From: Ailurus styani
Taxonomy: Eukaryota > Chordata > Mammalia > Carnivora > Ailuridae
DNA length: 64,000 bases
Assembly (NCBI GenBank): GCA_002007465.1
Contig: LNAC01000680.1
Location: 485,957-549,956, forward strand
Reading direction: 5' to 3'
How positions within the stretch are numbered: position 1 is the stretch's first letter; each line of letters starts with the position of its first letter. Positions 1 through 10,100 of this stretch are shown here, piece after piece. The notes under the pieces are model-generated. The model did no database searches and was not told the DNA's origin. It saw only the letters and a program-made list of their open reading frames with translations. A program made the translations under genes and the position numbers.

Positions 1-430
1 CTCCGGCCCTTCCCGCGCGCGGGGCGACGGGCCGGGTGCCGACCCGGGCGGAACTGCGCGGACGCTGCCCGGCCCGCCGAGAGGCCGCATCCCGCGGCGG
101 GGTGGGAGCGCGGGGCGCGCCGTAAACACGTGGGCAAACAGGGCGACGTCAGGTGGTGGGAGGTGCCAAGAGGACGTGGAGCGGGCCCTCGAGGAGGGTT
201 CAGCCGAGCAAAGGTCCGCGGAAGAGGGAACGGCCGGCGCAAAGGACGCAGGCTCCAGGGCCCTGCCATAGGGCCAGGGCCAGCGTGGCGGGCTCCGGGG
301 CAGTGGCGGGAGAACAAGGTTGCAGACACGGGCAGAGGCTAGGTGGTGGAAGGCCCTCCTCGCGGGCCTGTTCGGGGGTTGGGATTCGCTCTATGAGGAC
401 GTGGTCTGCTTTCGGTGCGTAAGCCTTCAC
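1..430 (+). promoter_or_regulatory. SLC35C2: CpG-rich promoter region, probably of SLC35C2
   Basis: The first 430 bases are very GC- and CpG-rich, with GC-box-like runs and a perfect E-box CACGTG at 127-132 (its ACGTG core also fits a hypoxia-response core). The region sits about 3.6 kb upstream of the SLC35C2 start codon on the same strand, where the human gene has its promoter and non-coding first exon. I cannot fix the exon 1 donor: GCC|GTAAAC at 122, TAG|GTGAGA at 510 and CAG|GTGAAG near 551 are all possible, or exon 1 may lie left of the window. The upstream neighbour in human (ELMO2) is not visible here. Confidence 0.6.
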
Positions 431-1624
431 TCCGGCTGCGATGTGGGCTCCCCACTGTCGGGGAAGGAGGAAGCAGGGACACCAGTTAGGAGACCGCTGC
501 AGTCGCTAGGTGAGAGATCAGCATGGCTTAGACGGATGGCCGAGCGCAGGTGAAGACGGGCAGCTGGTCCACAGGGATCTGGGAGAAGGAACTGACCTAG
601 GATAGGATTGGAGGAGGGAAGGAGTGATCAAGGATGAGTTCATCATTCATTTGGGGGCTTAGGCTTAAGTAACCAGGTGTATTGTGCTGGCATTTGCTCA
701 TGACTTTGGAATAGGTTGGGGTCACTTTCAGTTTGAGGTATCTTGGGTGGAGCTACCAAGTAGACTCTTGGAGGTACCAGCCTGGAGCTGGCAGGGAAGG
801 GTAGGACTAATGGAAAGAATTTAGAAATCACTGGAATGTCCCTCAGATGGGATGAGATTACTCAAAGGAGAATGAAGAGAAGCCAGGGTCCAAGCCTCAG
901 ACGGTCAACTTTTACAGGTTGGTTGATGAGGAGGAGCCAGTGAAGAAGGCCAGGAGTCCAGAAAAGCAGAAGAAAAAGCAGGAGAGTGTAGTGTGGCATC
1001 CAGGAGGCTTTACCAGGAGGAGGAAGTGGTCAGTTTTGTAGATCGCTGATGAAAACAGAGACTTGGTCCTCAGAGGGGCAACAAGGAGGAAGGTGTAGTG
1101 ACTCAGTGGAGCAGTGGGGACGGGCCGAAGTGAGTTTGGGCTGCAAGAGAGTAGGGATGGTAGTGCAGGGGACCCTGGGGGAGTTTTGCTGTAAGGGGGC
1201 CAGGAGGGGTGTAAGCCCGTGCCACAGGCCGCCATCAGGCACTGTACTCAATGCCCTTGACTCCCCTCCCAAGAGGCAGATGATTTTATCCTCCTTTACT
1301 GGAAACTGAAGTCCAGAGTTCAGGACATTTGGGGGTCCTGATGTTCATATAGGAGCCAGGACTGGATCCCAGGTCTTTCTCATCGCAAGCCCACCCTTGT
1401 AGCACTAAACAGCACTGCCCACGTTACAGTCACAAAGATTGAGGGGGGCCAAGTGCTATGATGGGCTGTGCACCAGCTCTACCCTGATGTGGCTGCTGCT
1501 CCCAGCTAGGCTGCCCCTTGGGGAAAGTAATCCAGAATATGGAATTCCTTTCTTAGCAAGTGAGATTTGAAAAAGAGCATTTGCCCCTTTAAGCCTGGTT
1601 TCCCTTACCATAAAAGTAGGGTGG

Positions 1625-1715
1625 GGACCGTATCAGTTACATATCTCTGTTTCCAATGCTAAGCATACAGTGGTGCTTAATAAATGGCCATTGAGTAAAT
1701 GGCTAGATGATTTCC
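1625..1715 (+). repeat. L2-like LINE 3' tail
   Basis: The text runs 'tatctctgtttccaatgctaagcatacagtggtgcttaataaatggc', following the usual L2 3' end pattern (a 'used/recorded ... cagtgcttaataaat' block) with mutations. It is intronic. Confidence 0.5.
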
Positions 1716-2315
1716 AAGAGCCCTTCTAGCTGAGGTCTGGTTTTGTGTTTGGGGTTGAGTGACTGAATGATAATAAGAGAATGGGTGCTCTTAACTTGGA
1801 GACAGTGCTCCCTGTGGGCTGAGGTAATCAGAGGGACTTTCTGGAGGTGGGGGATCTGTACTGGCTGAAGGAAGGGTGGAGTTTGAACAGGAGGTTGGGT
1901 GGGGGTTGGCACAGATTGCCGTGTTGGGGCAAGGACAGACATCCAGGCATGGACAGACGAGTAGGTCACTGGAGATTCTGGAGGTGACGGGGAGATGTCA
2001 ACATACTAATAGTAAAAGGTCGTTGAGAATAGAATGTGTTTCAGTCCACCAGTTCCGGGTGCGAGGATGCTAGAAGCCACAATGAAGCAGCTCATGCTTC
2101 CGCCACCTGTGGAACCTCAGGGGTCGTGCTAGCCACCATGTGCAGCGCCACAGCCACACTGCGGGGCCACTGCTGCAGGTGGTGTGGTTTCTCCAAACTC
2201 GTTATCAAAAACAGTTTTATCAAAAACATGTCCATGGCAAACTCTTGGAAATTGCAGTGCATAACAGAGCGTTGGAAAAACTGCTCTGCATCACAGGTAA
2301 AACAGCTGGGTTCTT

Positions 2316-2412
2316 GGGGTGCCTGCTGGCTCAGTCAGTAGAGCACACGACTCTTGGTCTCAGGGTTGTGAGTTCGAGCCCCATGCTGGGAATAAAATTT
2401 ATTTTTAAAAAA
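2316..2412 (+). mobile_element. Short tRNA-derived carnivore SINE
   Basis: A head of the type 'ggctcagtcagtagagc' provides an A box, and 'gagttcgagcc' provides a B box. A short A/T-rich tail (ttatttttaaaaaag) follows directly, without the CT-rich body of the longer Can-SINE. No convincing target-site duplication is visible. The tRNA resemblance is the SINE promoter, not a functional tRNA gene. Confidence 0.8.
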
Positions 2413-3049
2413 GTGGGATTAGGTAATTACAAGTAAGTCTCATACCTACATGGATTGTCAACATCACAAGGAATGCAGAGTAATTCTGTTATGTGGACTG
2501 TCACTCCATAGGCCCCTTCATATCACTAAAAGCTAGGAGAGTTCCCCAAAAACACCCCCACAGGTTTCCAAAATTCCCCTCGAGAGAATTGCAGCCTTTC
2601 CAAATCCTTCCAGCAAAACCTTATGCTAGCTCCCAGTTTGCCTCAGGGCAGAGTAGTGATAACCCAGCTTCCAGTGTACAGAATGGAACGAAATGACTCC
2701 CTTCAGAAAGCACCAGGAATGGGGAAAGTAGGGTATGTCTGATCAGATGGGTCTAGGAAGGCTTCCAGGAGGTGGCATTTCAGCTGGTTGGGAACGTCTC
2801 AGTGAAGGAGATGGGGACTGAAGGGACACACACATGAAGCAGCAAGTGGGATAACTGGGGACCTGGGTCACCCTGGTCTCAGAGCCCGCATCCGCTGGAC
2901 CCTCGTTAGGATTGCCTGGACTGATGGGCTGGGAGCCGTTTAGTTAGGCAAGACCCTAAAGCAGGCCCCGCCTCTCGGGGAGTGGTCCTTAGAGCCTAAG
3001 GGCAGGGGAGGTATTGGTTTCCTGGGCCATATTTAATGCCTTAAAGATC

Positions 3050-3620
3050 AGATCAGTCCCCTGAAAACCAAGTGCCCGCTCCCTTGCATGGCGTCATAGA
3101 CGCATATGGCCAATTCACCGTGTGCCCAGTGGGCGCACATCGGCCATGAGCACCGTGGTCCCTGCCTTCCTGGAGCTCAGCGTCCCGGGGGACAGACACC
3201 ACTCGGATCAGCACGCCCTGCCCAAGCACACTGACGGGAAGGTAGGGGAGCCGGAGGAGCAGCCCCATCGAGGGGGGTCTTCCCCGAGGAGACCGTTGAG
3301 CTGAAGTCAAGGAGCATCAGCTGAGAGAGGAACGGAGGGTGGGCAGCGCGTCCGTTCGCCAGGGCAGTAGGAGGGAGCCTGTGTGTTTGGGGAACCGAGG
3401 CAGCGGGTGGGATGGGGACAGAGAGCCTGGCGCTGAGGCCGAGAGGCCAGCGGGGACAGGTCAGGACGGCTTAGCTGACAGGAAGGCTTTTGGTCTTTAT
3501 CAGAAGAGCACTGGGAGCCACTGGAGGGCTGACATCTGATCTGACATGATCAGATTTACGTTTTTAAAAGGTCACTTTGGCGGCAGTTCATTGAGAACAG
3601 CTTGAGGCGACAGAGTGAGC
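3050..3620 (+). repeat. Ancient interspersed repeat, family not named
   Basis: The segment includes 'gatcagatttacg', 'aaaaggtcactttggcggc' and 'gggagccactggaggg', phrases that recur in mammalian ancient repeats. Similar wording occurs at 54550-55080. I recognise the pattern but cannot assign the family with certainty. Confidence 0.4.
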
Positions 3621-3758
3621 GTGACTGGAGCTCTTGAGCCCACGCTGGGCCTGCGCCCCTTCCTGCCCCCTACCTTGGCCCACTCCCTGCAGGCAGGGGC
3701 AGGGGCGGGGGGCACCCTCCTCTGCCGAGCCACCTGAGCTTCCTTTCCATCCCTCTAG

Positions 3759-3833
3759 CCTCCGACCCAGGACCTGGGAGCCCTGCGGCCACTCAGTCAT
3801 GGAGAGGGTCGGCTCGGGCCACCAGCCCCTCAG
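3759..3833 (+). other. SLC35C2: SLC35C2 5' untranslated exon with upstream ATG
   Basis: The exon is bounded by a pyrimidine-rich acceptor (tttccatccctctag) and a consensus donor (CAG|GTGAGG at 3834). It contains an ATG at 3799 with G at -3 and G at +4, a better initiation context than the main start. Its effect depends on the next acceptor. With AG at 3950-3951 it extends SLC35C2 in frame by 31 residues. With AG at 3895-3896 it becomes an overlapping out-of-frame ORF of about 145 codons. Without splicing it stops after 12 codons. The exon call rests on splice signals only. Confidence 0.6.
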
Positions 3834-4009
3834 GTGAGGCCTCTGCGGGGCTCCGTGGGTGATTCCGAATCATGGAGGCGAAGAGGACTCCTGCAGCCGG
3901 GAGACCTTGGTGAGAGTCGTGGCCCGGCGCGGCCGGCTCTGCCCCGGGCAGTCTTCGGGCGACGCGCCTGCCCCACGGACCCAGAGCGAGGGGGTCGCAG
4001 CTTCCCCGG

Positions 4010-4129
4010 ATGGGGAGGTGGGCCCTCGACGTGGCTTTTGTGTGGAAGGCGGTGTTGACCCTGGGGCTGGTCCTTCTCTACTACTGCTTCTCCATCGGCA
4101 TCACCTTCTACAACAAATGGCTGACGAAG
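4010..4129 (+). CDS. SLC35C2: SLC35C2 coding exon 1 (residues 1-40)
   Basis: Starts at ATG (context CCCCGG ATG G: C at -3, G at +4, only moderate) and ends at AAG|GTAACG in phase 0. It encodes the N-terminus and the first membrane helix ([20 protein letters not shown]). The exon also contains 5' UTR upstream; its acceptor is either AG at 3895-3896 or, better by intron length, AG at 3950-3951. Confidence 0.95.
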
Positions 4130-7100
4130 GTAACGGGAGGCCTGGCCGCGCGGGGGGCCGGGTGGGAGGGGGCTGCGGCCGTGGCCCCAGCGTCCCCCAG
4201 TATCTAGCAACAGGATGGCACGGGCTTCAGCTAATGAGACCGGAAGCCAGTCACCCTAGTGGTGGGCCAGGCCCGAGAGCCTTGCCATGCCAGGGCTTCC
4301 CCTCCGATGGGGAGGTCGAGGGGAAACTGGGAAAGGCAGAGACACCGAGGAGCAGCCAGGGTCACTTGGGATTAAGGCAGCAACCCGTTGCCGACCGGTA
4401 GACAAGGACTGTGGTTTCAGTACCCGGTCCGGCCGCACTGGCCAGCGCCCGCTGTGACCTGGGGGCCGGGGGCCCGAGCGGTGGAGACAGCGACGGGGTG
4501 CGATCCACCCCTGCTCTGCCACCGGCTCTCGGCGTGATCTCCAGATTGGAACTACAAGTCTCTCATCCCAAGTGATTGCAGTCGGGGGGGGGGCCCCTTG
4601 GCCTCTGTAGAGCCCTGACGAACCCCCCCAGTCAGCGCCACTGCCCCCGGCCAGGGGGCGAGGAGGGAAGGGGGGCCAGACGGAGGGGAGCCGTAAACCG
4701 CGCCGGGCTTTCTGTGCTTTGGGCTCCGCAGAGCTTCCACTTCCCGCTCTTCATGACGATGCTGCACCTGGCCGTGATCTTCCTCTTCTCTGCCCTGTCC
4801 AGGGCCCTGGTTCAGTGCTCCAGCCACAGGGCCCGCGTGGTGCTGAGCTGGACGGACTACCTCAGGAGAGTAGCTCCCACAGGTCTGTGGCCATGGGGCG
4901 GCCCTGGGCGCGTGGGGCCGGGGAGGGGGCGCTGCTTGGGAAGAACTGTTCTCCAAGAAGAAGCGGAGCCTTCGTGGCGTGGAGCGAAGGCCCTCTCCAC
5001 CCCTCCCCCACTTCACCCCTCTCGGCCTGCCTCCTCCCAGCCCTACTTCTGCCTCTTGTGTCCTCCCCAGGCCCCCTGCACATACACACAGCATGCATGC
5101 TCGCATGCGCTGGGAAAAGCCTCCGATGCCATACTGGCCTTGTCCAGGCGCACCGAGCCCACACCTGCCCTCACCTTGCTGCAGCGGGACGATGAGGGGC
5201 ACCTCGGAGCCCAGAGGAGGGGAATCAGCCCAGGCCCAGGGAGGGGGGCTTCCCAGAGCATGGGCTGAAATAGCTGAGTGTGTAGTGCCTGTGCGGGTCT
5301 GCAAGGGAACCAGAACTCTGCGCTGGTGAAAAGTGGGAGAAAAGAGAGGGTGGCAGGGACAGATCCTGCAGGACCAGGTCCTCCCGAGGCGCGTGCCTTC
5401 CATCCTGAGGGAGGAGATGCCACTATGAAGAGTTCTTCATAAGGGATGATGGGACCGGAGGGATTACTACTCTTCCTCTGGGGACATTCATGATACTTAG
5501 CAGGGGGAACCCCCACACACACATCCCACCCCCCCGCCCCCCACTGCCCTGCCAGTCAGCCCTAATGCAGGAGCAGCATCCCTCCCTTTTTTGCCCAGGA
5601 GTTAACCCTTCAGTTGCTGTGAAAGGAAGGCCCAAGGGCCCAAGAGAAAGCTGGGGTGTTCAGGGCAAAGCAGGGGGCACTTGGGGGTTCTGTGGAAGTG
5701 TTTGACAGCTGACCTGCCCTTGCTGGCCCGCCCTGGCTGCGTGTCCGGTGGGCATCCCTGTCTCCACAGCACTGGCAACGGCGCTTGACGTGGGCTTGTC
5801 CAACTGGAGCTTTCTCTACATCACCGTCTCGCTGTGAGTACCAGCACCCCCTCCTGCCCCCGCCTAGCTCCAGGCTCAGGTACCCTGTCTGATCCCGTCC
5901 AGCCCGGCCTTTTCACCAGCCACGTCCCTGCTCTCAGCTCCGCCCTGGCAGCCAGCAGCTGCCGGAGGTTGATGGGCTCGGAGGGGTGCTGTGCCTGGGG
6001 GCCGCGGGGTGCCAGGCGCTCAGACAGAGCAGAGCTGGTCATGCCGGGGAGGAAGGGCACTGACCCGCACAGGGGGCAGGTGTAACAGCTGTTTCTCATC
6101 TCTGACCTTGTAGTTCAGGGTGCATGGTTCCCTGCCTTCTCTTTTCCTCCTCCCCTCCTTCCTCCCTGATCCCAGTCCCCACGGAGGAACAGACAAATAA
6201 GAGGACTCGGTGAGCTCAGGGTTGACCTGTAGCCTCTTCTCTCTGGCAATAGTCAGAGGCCCTTCCGTCAGAGATTTCTTCCAATTAAAGGTCACCTATC
6301 AGCTAGATGACTCAGGCTGCCTGCCTTTGGTCTTTTGTACCCAGATTTCCCAACTGCCCTGGGCAGAGCCCGTTGCCCTCAGGGAAGTCAGAAGTCCCCA
6401 CAGCCTCCCACCTTTTCTAGCACAGTCCATGGGCTCCTGTCCTGGTGGCGGCCCTGGTGCATCGTGGGTAATTTGTCCTTGCAGGTACACAATGACCAAG
6501 TCTTCCGCTGTGCTATTCATCTTGATCTTCTCCCTGATCTTCAAGCTGGAGGAGCTGGTGAGGCCCCGGCTCCCCCAGTCTCTCCTACACCCACAGACGC
6601 TAAGACTAAACGGGGTGTCCGAGCAGTGGCTTGTCAACTGTATGTGACGGAGACAAGTCCAGCCCAGCTGGCAATTACTCCTGTCGCCGAGGAAGGACCT
6701 AGGACAGGCCACTGCTGAGAATACTTAGCAACTGGCATGGCAGGTGTAATGACCAAAAGAATGACAGAAGGAGAAAGGGTTCAAGGGTAGCAGCCAGGCG
6801 CAGCCAGGTCCTGGAGGCAGTCGCCCCTTATTTGCGAGGGCCACAGTACTGGGGGGCCTCCTGGGGGCCTAGAACAGCTGTAGGAAAGCGCTCAGAAGTT
6901 AGATTAAGTAGGGATGCTGGGTACACGTCCGCTGAATGTCAGTCCTGCCTACATGGATGGGAGGGTGCTGCCTGGGACCCCACAGGTCACGGGGGAGAAG
7001 GGTTTCTTGCGCCAGAGTCAGCCAGCAGAGCCTCTGGGCCCAGTTTCCAAGGTCAAGAACCCCAGGACCCTGCAGTCAGTGGCCACTGCTCCCCTCCCCC

Positions 7101-10100
7101 GATAGCGTGCAGCACTCGTCCTGGTGGTCCTGCTTATCGCCGGGGGCCTCTTCATGTTCACCTACAAGTCCACGCAATTCAATGTGGAGGGCTTTGCCTT
7201 GGTGCTGGGGGCCTCATTCATCGGTGGCATCCGCTGGACCCTCACCCAGATGCTCCTGCAGAAGGCGGAACTTGGTGAGAGTGGGCCCTGGGCACCAGGC
7301 AGGGTGGAGGCCGGCCGGGCCGGGCCTGATGACTCATCCCCATCCTCACTCTGCAGGGCTCCAGAACCCCATTGACACCATGTTCCACCTGCAGCCACTC
7401 ATGTTTCTGGGGCTCTTCCCTCTCTTTGCCATATTTGAAGGTACGTTGGGTCGTCCATGTTGGGGGCCCCTCAGTGCAGCAGATCCCCCTCCCTGCTCCG
7501 AGCCCGGCTCCGTGGTAGCTGCAGAGGTCACAGAGTTCAAAGATGCGGTCCATCCATTGCCAGAGCCTGGTCTGAGGACCGGGAAGATATTAAGCCAGAT
7601 GGCTGGAGTCCAGCGTGATAAATGCTTACACAGAAAGTGTGCATAATGGGTGCCTGGGGGGCTCAGTCAGTTGAGCGTCTGCCTTCGGCTCAGGTCATGA
7701 TCCCAGAGTCCTGGGATCAAGCCTCACATGGGGCTTCTTGCTTGGCGGGAAGCCTGCTTCTCCCTCTCCCTCAGCCTGCCATTCCCTCTGCTTGTGCTCT
7801 CTTTCTCTTTCTCTCTCTTTCTGTCAAATTAATAAATAAAATCTTAAAAAAAAAAAGTATATAAAAGACAACACACGGGAATGACTGTGGATGTTGTATA
7901 GCCCGACAGCTCTGCCGGGGCGGTTCTGATCTTTTTTTTTTTTTTTTTAAGATTATTTATTTGAGAGAACATGAGCAGGGGGGGAAGAGCAGAGGGAGAG
8001 GGAGAAGCAGACTCCACACTGAGCAGGGAGCCCCACTCAGGGCTCAACCCCGGGTCTCCCAAGATCACGACCTGGCGCCCCTGTTCTGATTGTTTTATAT
8101 GTGCTCCCCCAAGCCCCATGTGGCAGTACGAGCGTTATGCCCATCGTGCAGGTGAAAGAAACAGGTGGAGAGAAGTAAAGATAACTTTGCCCAGCGAGCT
8201 AGAATTTGGTGCCAGCAGCTGGTTCCTGTGTCCTTCCTCTTAACCATGATGTGTTCTATCTCTTATAAGGAGCAGAGGGCCAGGAATTCTTTCAGGATGC
8301 TAGCGTGGAAAGCCAAGTCAAAAAGACTTCCCAAGCCATGTATTTTGGAGGCTGGAGGAGCCTCTGCCAGGCGGACAGGGGCACAGTGTCGCAGGAAGTG
8401 GGATCAGTAGGTTCAGAGGTGGGATCGGTAGGAGGCGTGTGGAATGGTGTGTGTGACTGCGGGGCAGGAGGCTGGGTAGGGGCTCCCCCGCCCACCGTCA
8501 CCACCCAGACGGGGAGAGGCAGGGGGAACTGTCCGGGCTGCGGGTGCTCACCTCCTTCCTTCCTTCCCCCCAGGTTTTGAGATTAGTCTTTGTCCCTGTT
8601 TATCCTTCCCCGAGTCCCTTCCTTCTGCCCTCAGGGTCCTTACAGAGAATACTGTCCCACACCCATTTCAGTTCCAAGCAGTGAAGCGTCTCGAACCTTT
8701 GCAGCTGGTTCCATTGTCCAGGTGCTTCTGCTCTGCAGCCTCCTTTTTGTCCCAGTTAACGTCTCCCCGACCCTCGCCTTCTGCCCCCTGCACCACCCAG
8801 CACGCCCCCTCCCATCCTGGCCGTGGACACCCTTCCCCATCCCTGCACACCCTCCGCCGAAAGCCCCAGTAGTCGTCACTTAGCAAAGCTGCATGGATTT
8901 AGCTCCTTTAATCTTTTCTGGTAAATTAATCCCCCAAGCGCCTTCAGCACTTATGTTGCTCTTTCCCGAATTCCCTTCAATTTGCCGCCGCCTTTGCAGT
9001 ACTGCTGAGCCCAGCACCAGACAGGATGCCCTACATCGGGAGGCTGTTGCCTGGGAGGGACTGTCACTCTGCATTTCTTTGGTGCTTCCCTCCAAAAATC
9101 TCAGAGCGCTCGGCCCCCCTCCAGCCCCCACAGGTGCCTCCGCTGTGCCTCACTCAGGGCCTTTTCTGTGCAGACCTACGGAGGCACTCTGAGGGATGGT
9201 GTTGGAGGGCCAGGAACCCTCTAGAAGTCGCGCCAGACTTGGTGTGTGGGTGCCCGTGGGGGTGTCTTGAGAACAAGGCTTTGTCCTATATTTATGTGCG
9301 TGCGTTTGCTTTTTGAGAACTGTTCCCCGCATTATACTGTCTGAGAAACACCGGTCTGGTCAAAATGCTCTCTTTTTATCACTGGGGGGACAGGTCCCGA
9401 GAGGGGCCACGTCTCAGCCTCGTCCCATAGCTGTGTGATGGCAAAGACCTGGATTAAAGTGGGGAAGGTTTGGGAGGATGAAATGAGGCCCTGTTGGCAG
9501 GTGACCCGACATTGAGAACGAGGGCTCGCCTCGGCCCAGGGCGCTAACACTTGTCACTCACGGGCCACCCCGCCTCTTTGGCCCGCTACTTACCACTGCT
9601 GCCGAGGCCACATGAAGTCACGCTCCTTCCCAGAGATGGGCAGGTCAGCGCTGTGGGAGGGGATGGGCTTCCGTCTGATTTTCTGTGTGGTGCTAGGCCC
9701 TCCACCCCAGCCCGGAGGCGCTGGGGGGCCCATCGCTGCTTCCCCCCACCCCCGGCCCCCAGGTGTCAGGCCCTCCGCACAGCCTTCTCTTCCACCTGCC
9801 ATCCCCCTCCTCGGCCACCGCCAGTGCACGGGGGCGGGGCGTAGGGACTGTCCCATGCTGGGCCTCCTGCTCCCTGGGGACACCAGCACATGGCCTCCCA
9901 TTCTTTCCCTTTGCTTTCAGGTCTCCATTTGTCCACGTCTGAGAAGATCTTCCGTTTCCAGGATACTGGGTTGCTCCTGCGGGTACTGGGGAGCCTCTTC
10001 CTTGGAGGCATCCTCGCCTTTGGTCTGGGCTTCTCCGAGTTCCTCCTGGTCTCCAGAACCTCCAGCCTCACTCTCTCCATTGCTGGCATTTTTAAGGTGC

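Larger units (their letters stand above)
431..3758 (+). other. Putative SLC35C2 intron 1, no coding content seen
   Basis: Between the CpG-rich start and the 5' untranslated exon I see no exon-like frame. The stretch carries an L2-like tail near 1625-1715, a short tRNA-like carnivore SINE at 2316-2412 and an ancient repeat around 3050-3620. It is probably the first intron, given the gene layout on either side. Confidence 0.5.
7441..9920 (+). other. SLC35C2: SLC35C2 intron 6 with two carnivore SINEs
   Basis: This is the longest coding intron (2.48 kb). It contains a forward Can-SINE (7647-7856) and, 75 bp further, a reverse internally deleted one (7931-8082). Opposed copies this close could pair in the pre-mRNA. 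I see no further exon between 8091 and 9920; the frames there are short and unlike SLC35C2. Confidence 0.8.

Noticed and set aside
2316..2412. tRNA-like sequence with A and B boxes
   Set aside because: It does not complete a tRNA cloverleaf and runs into an A/T-rich SINE tail; it is the promoter head of a carnivore SINE.
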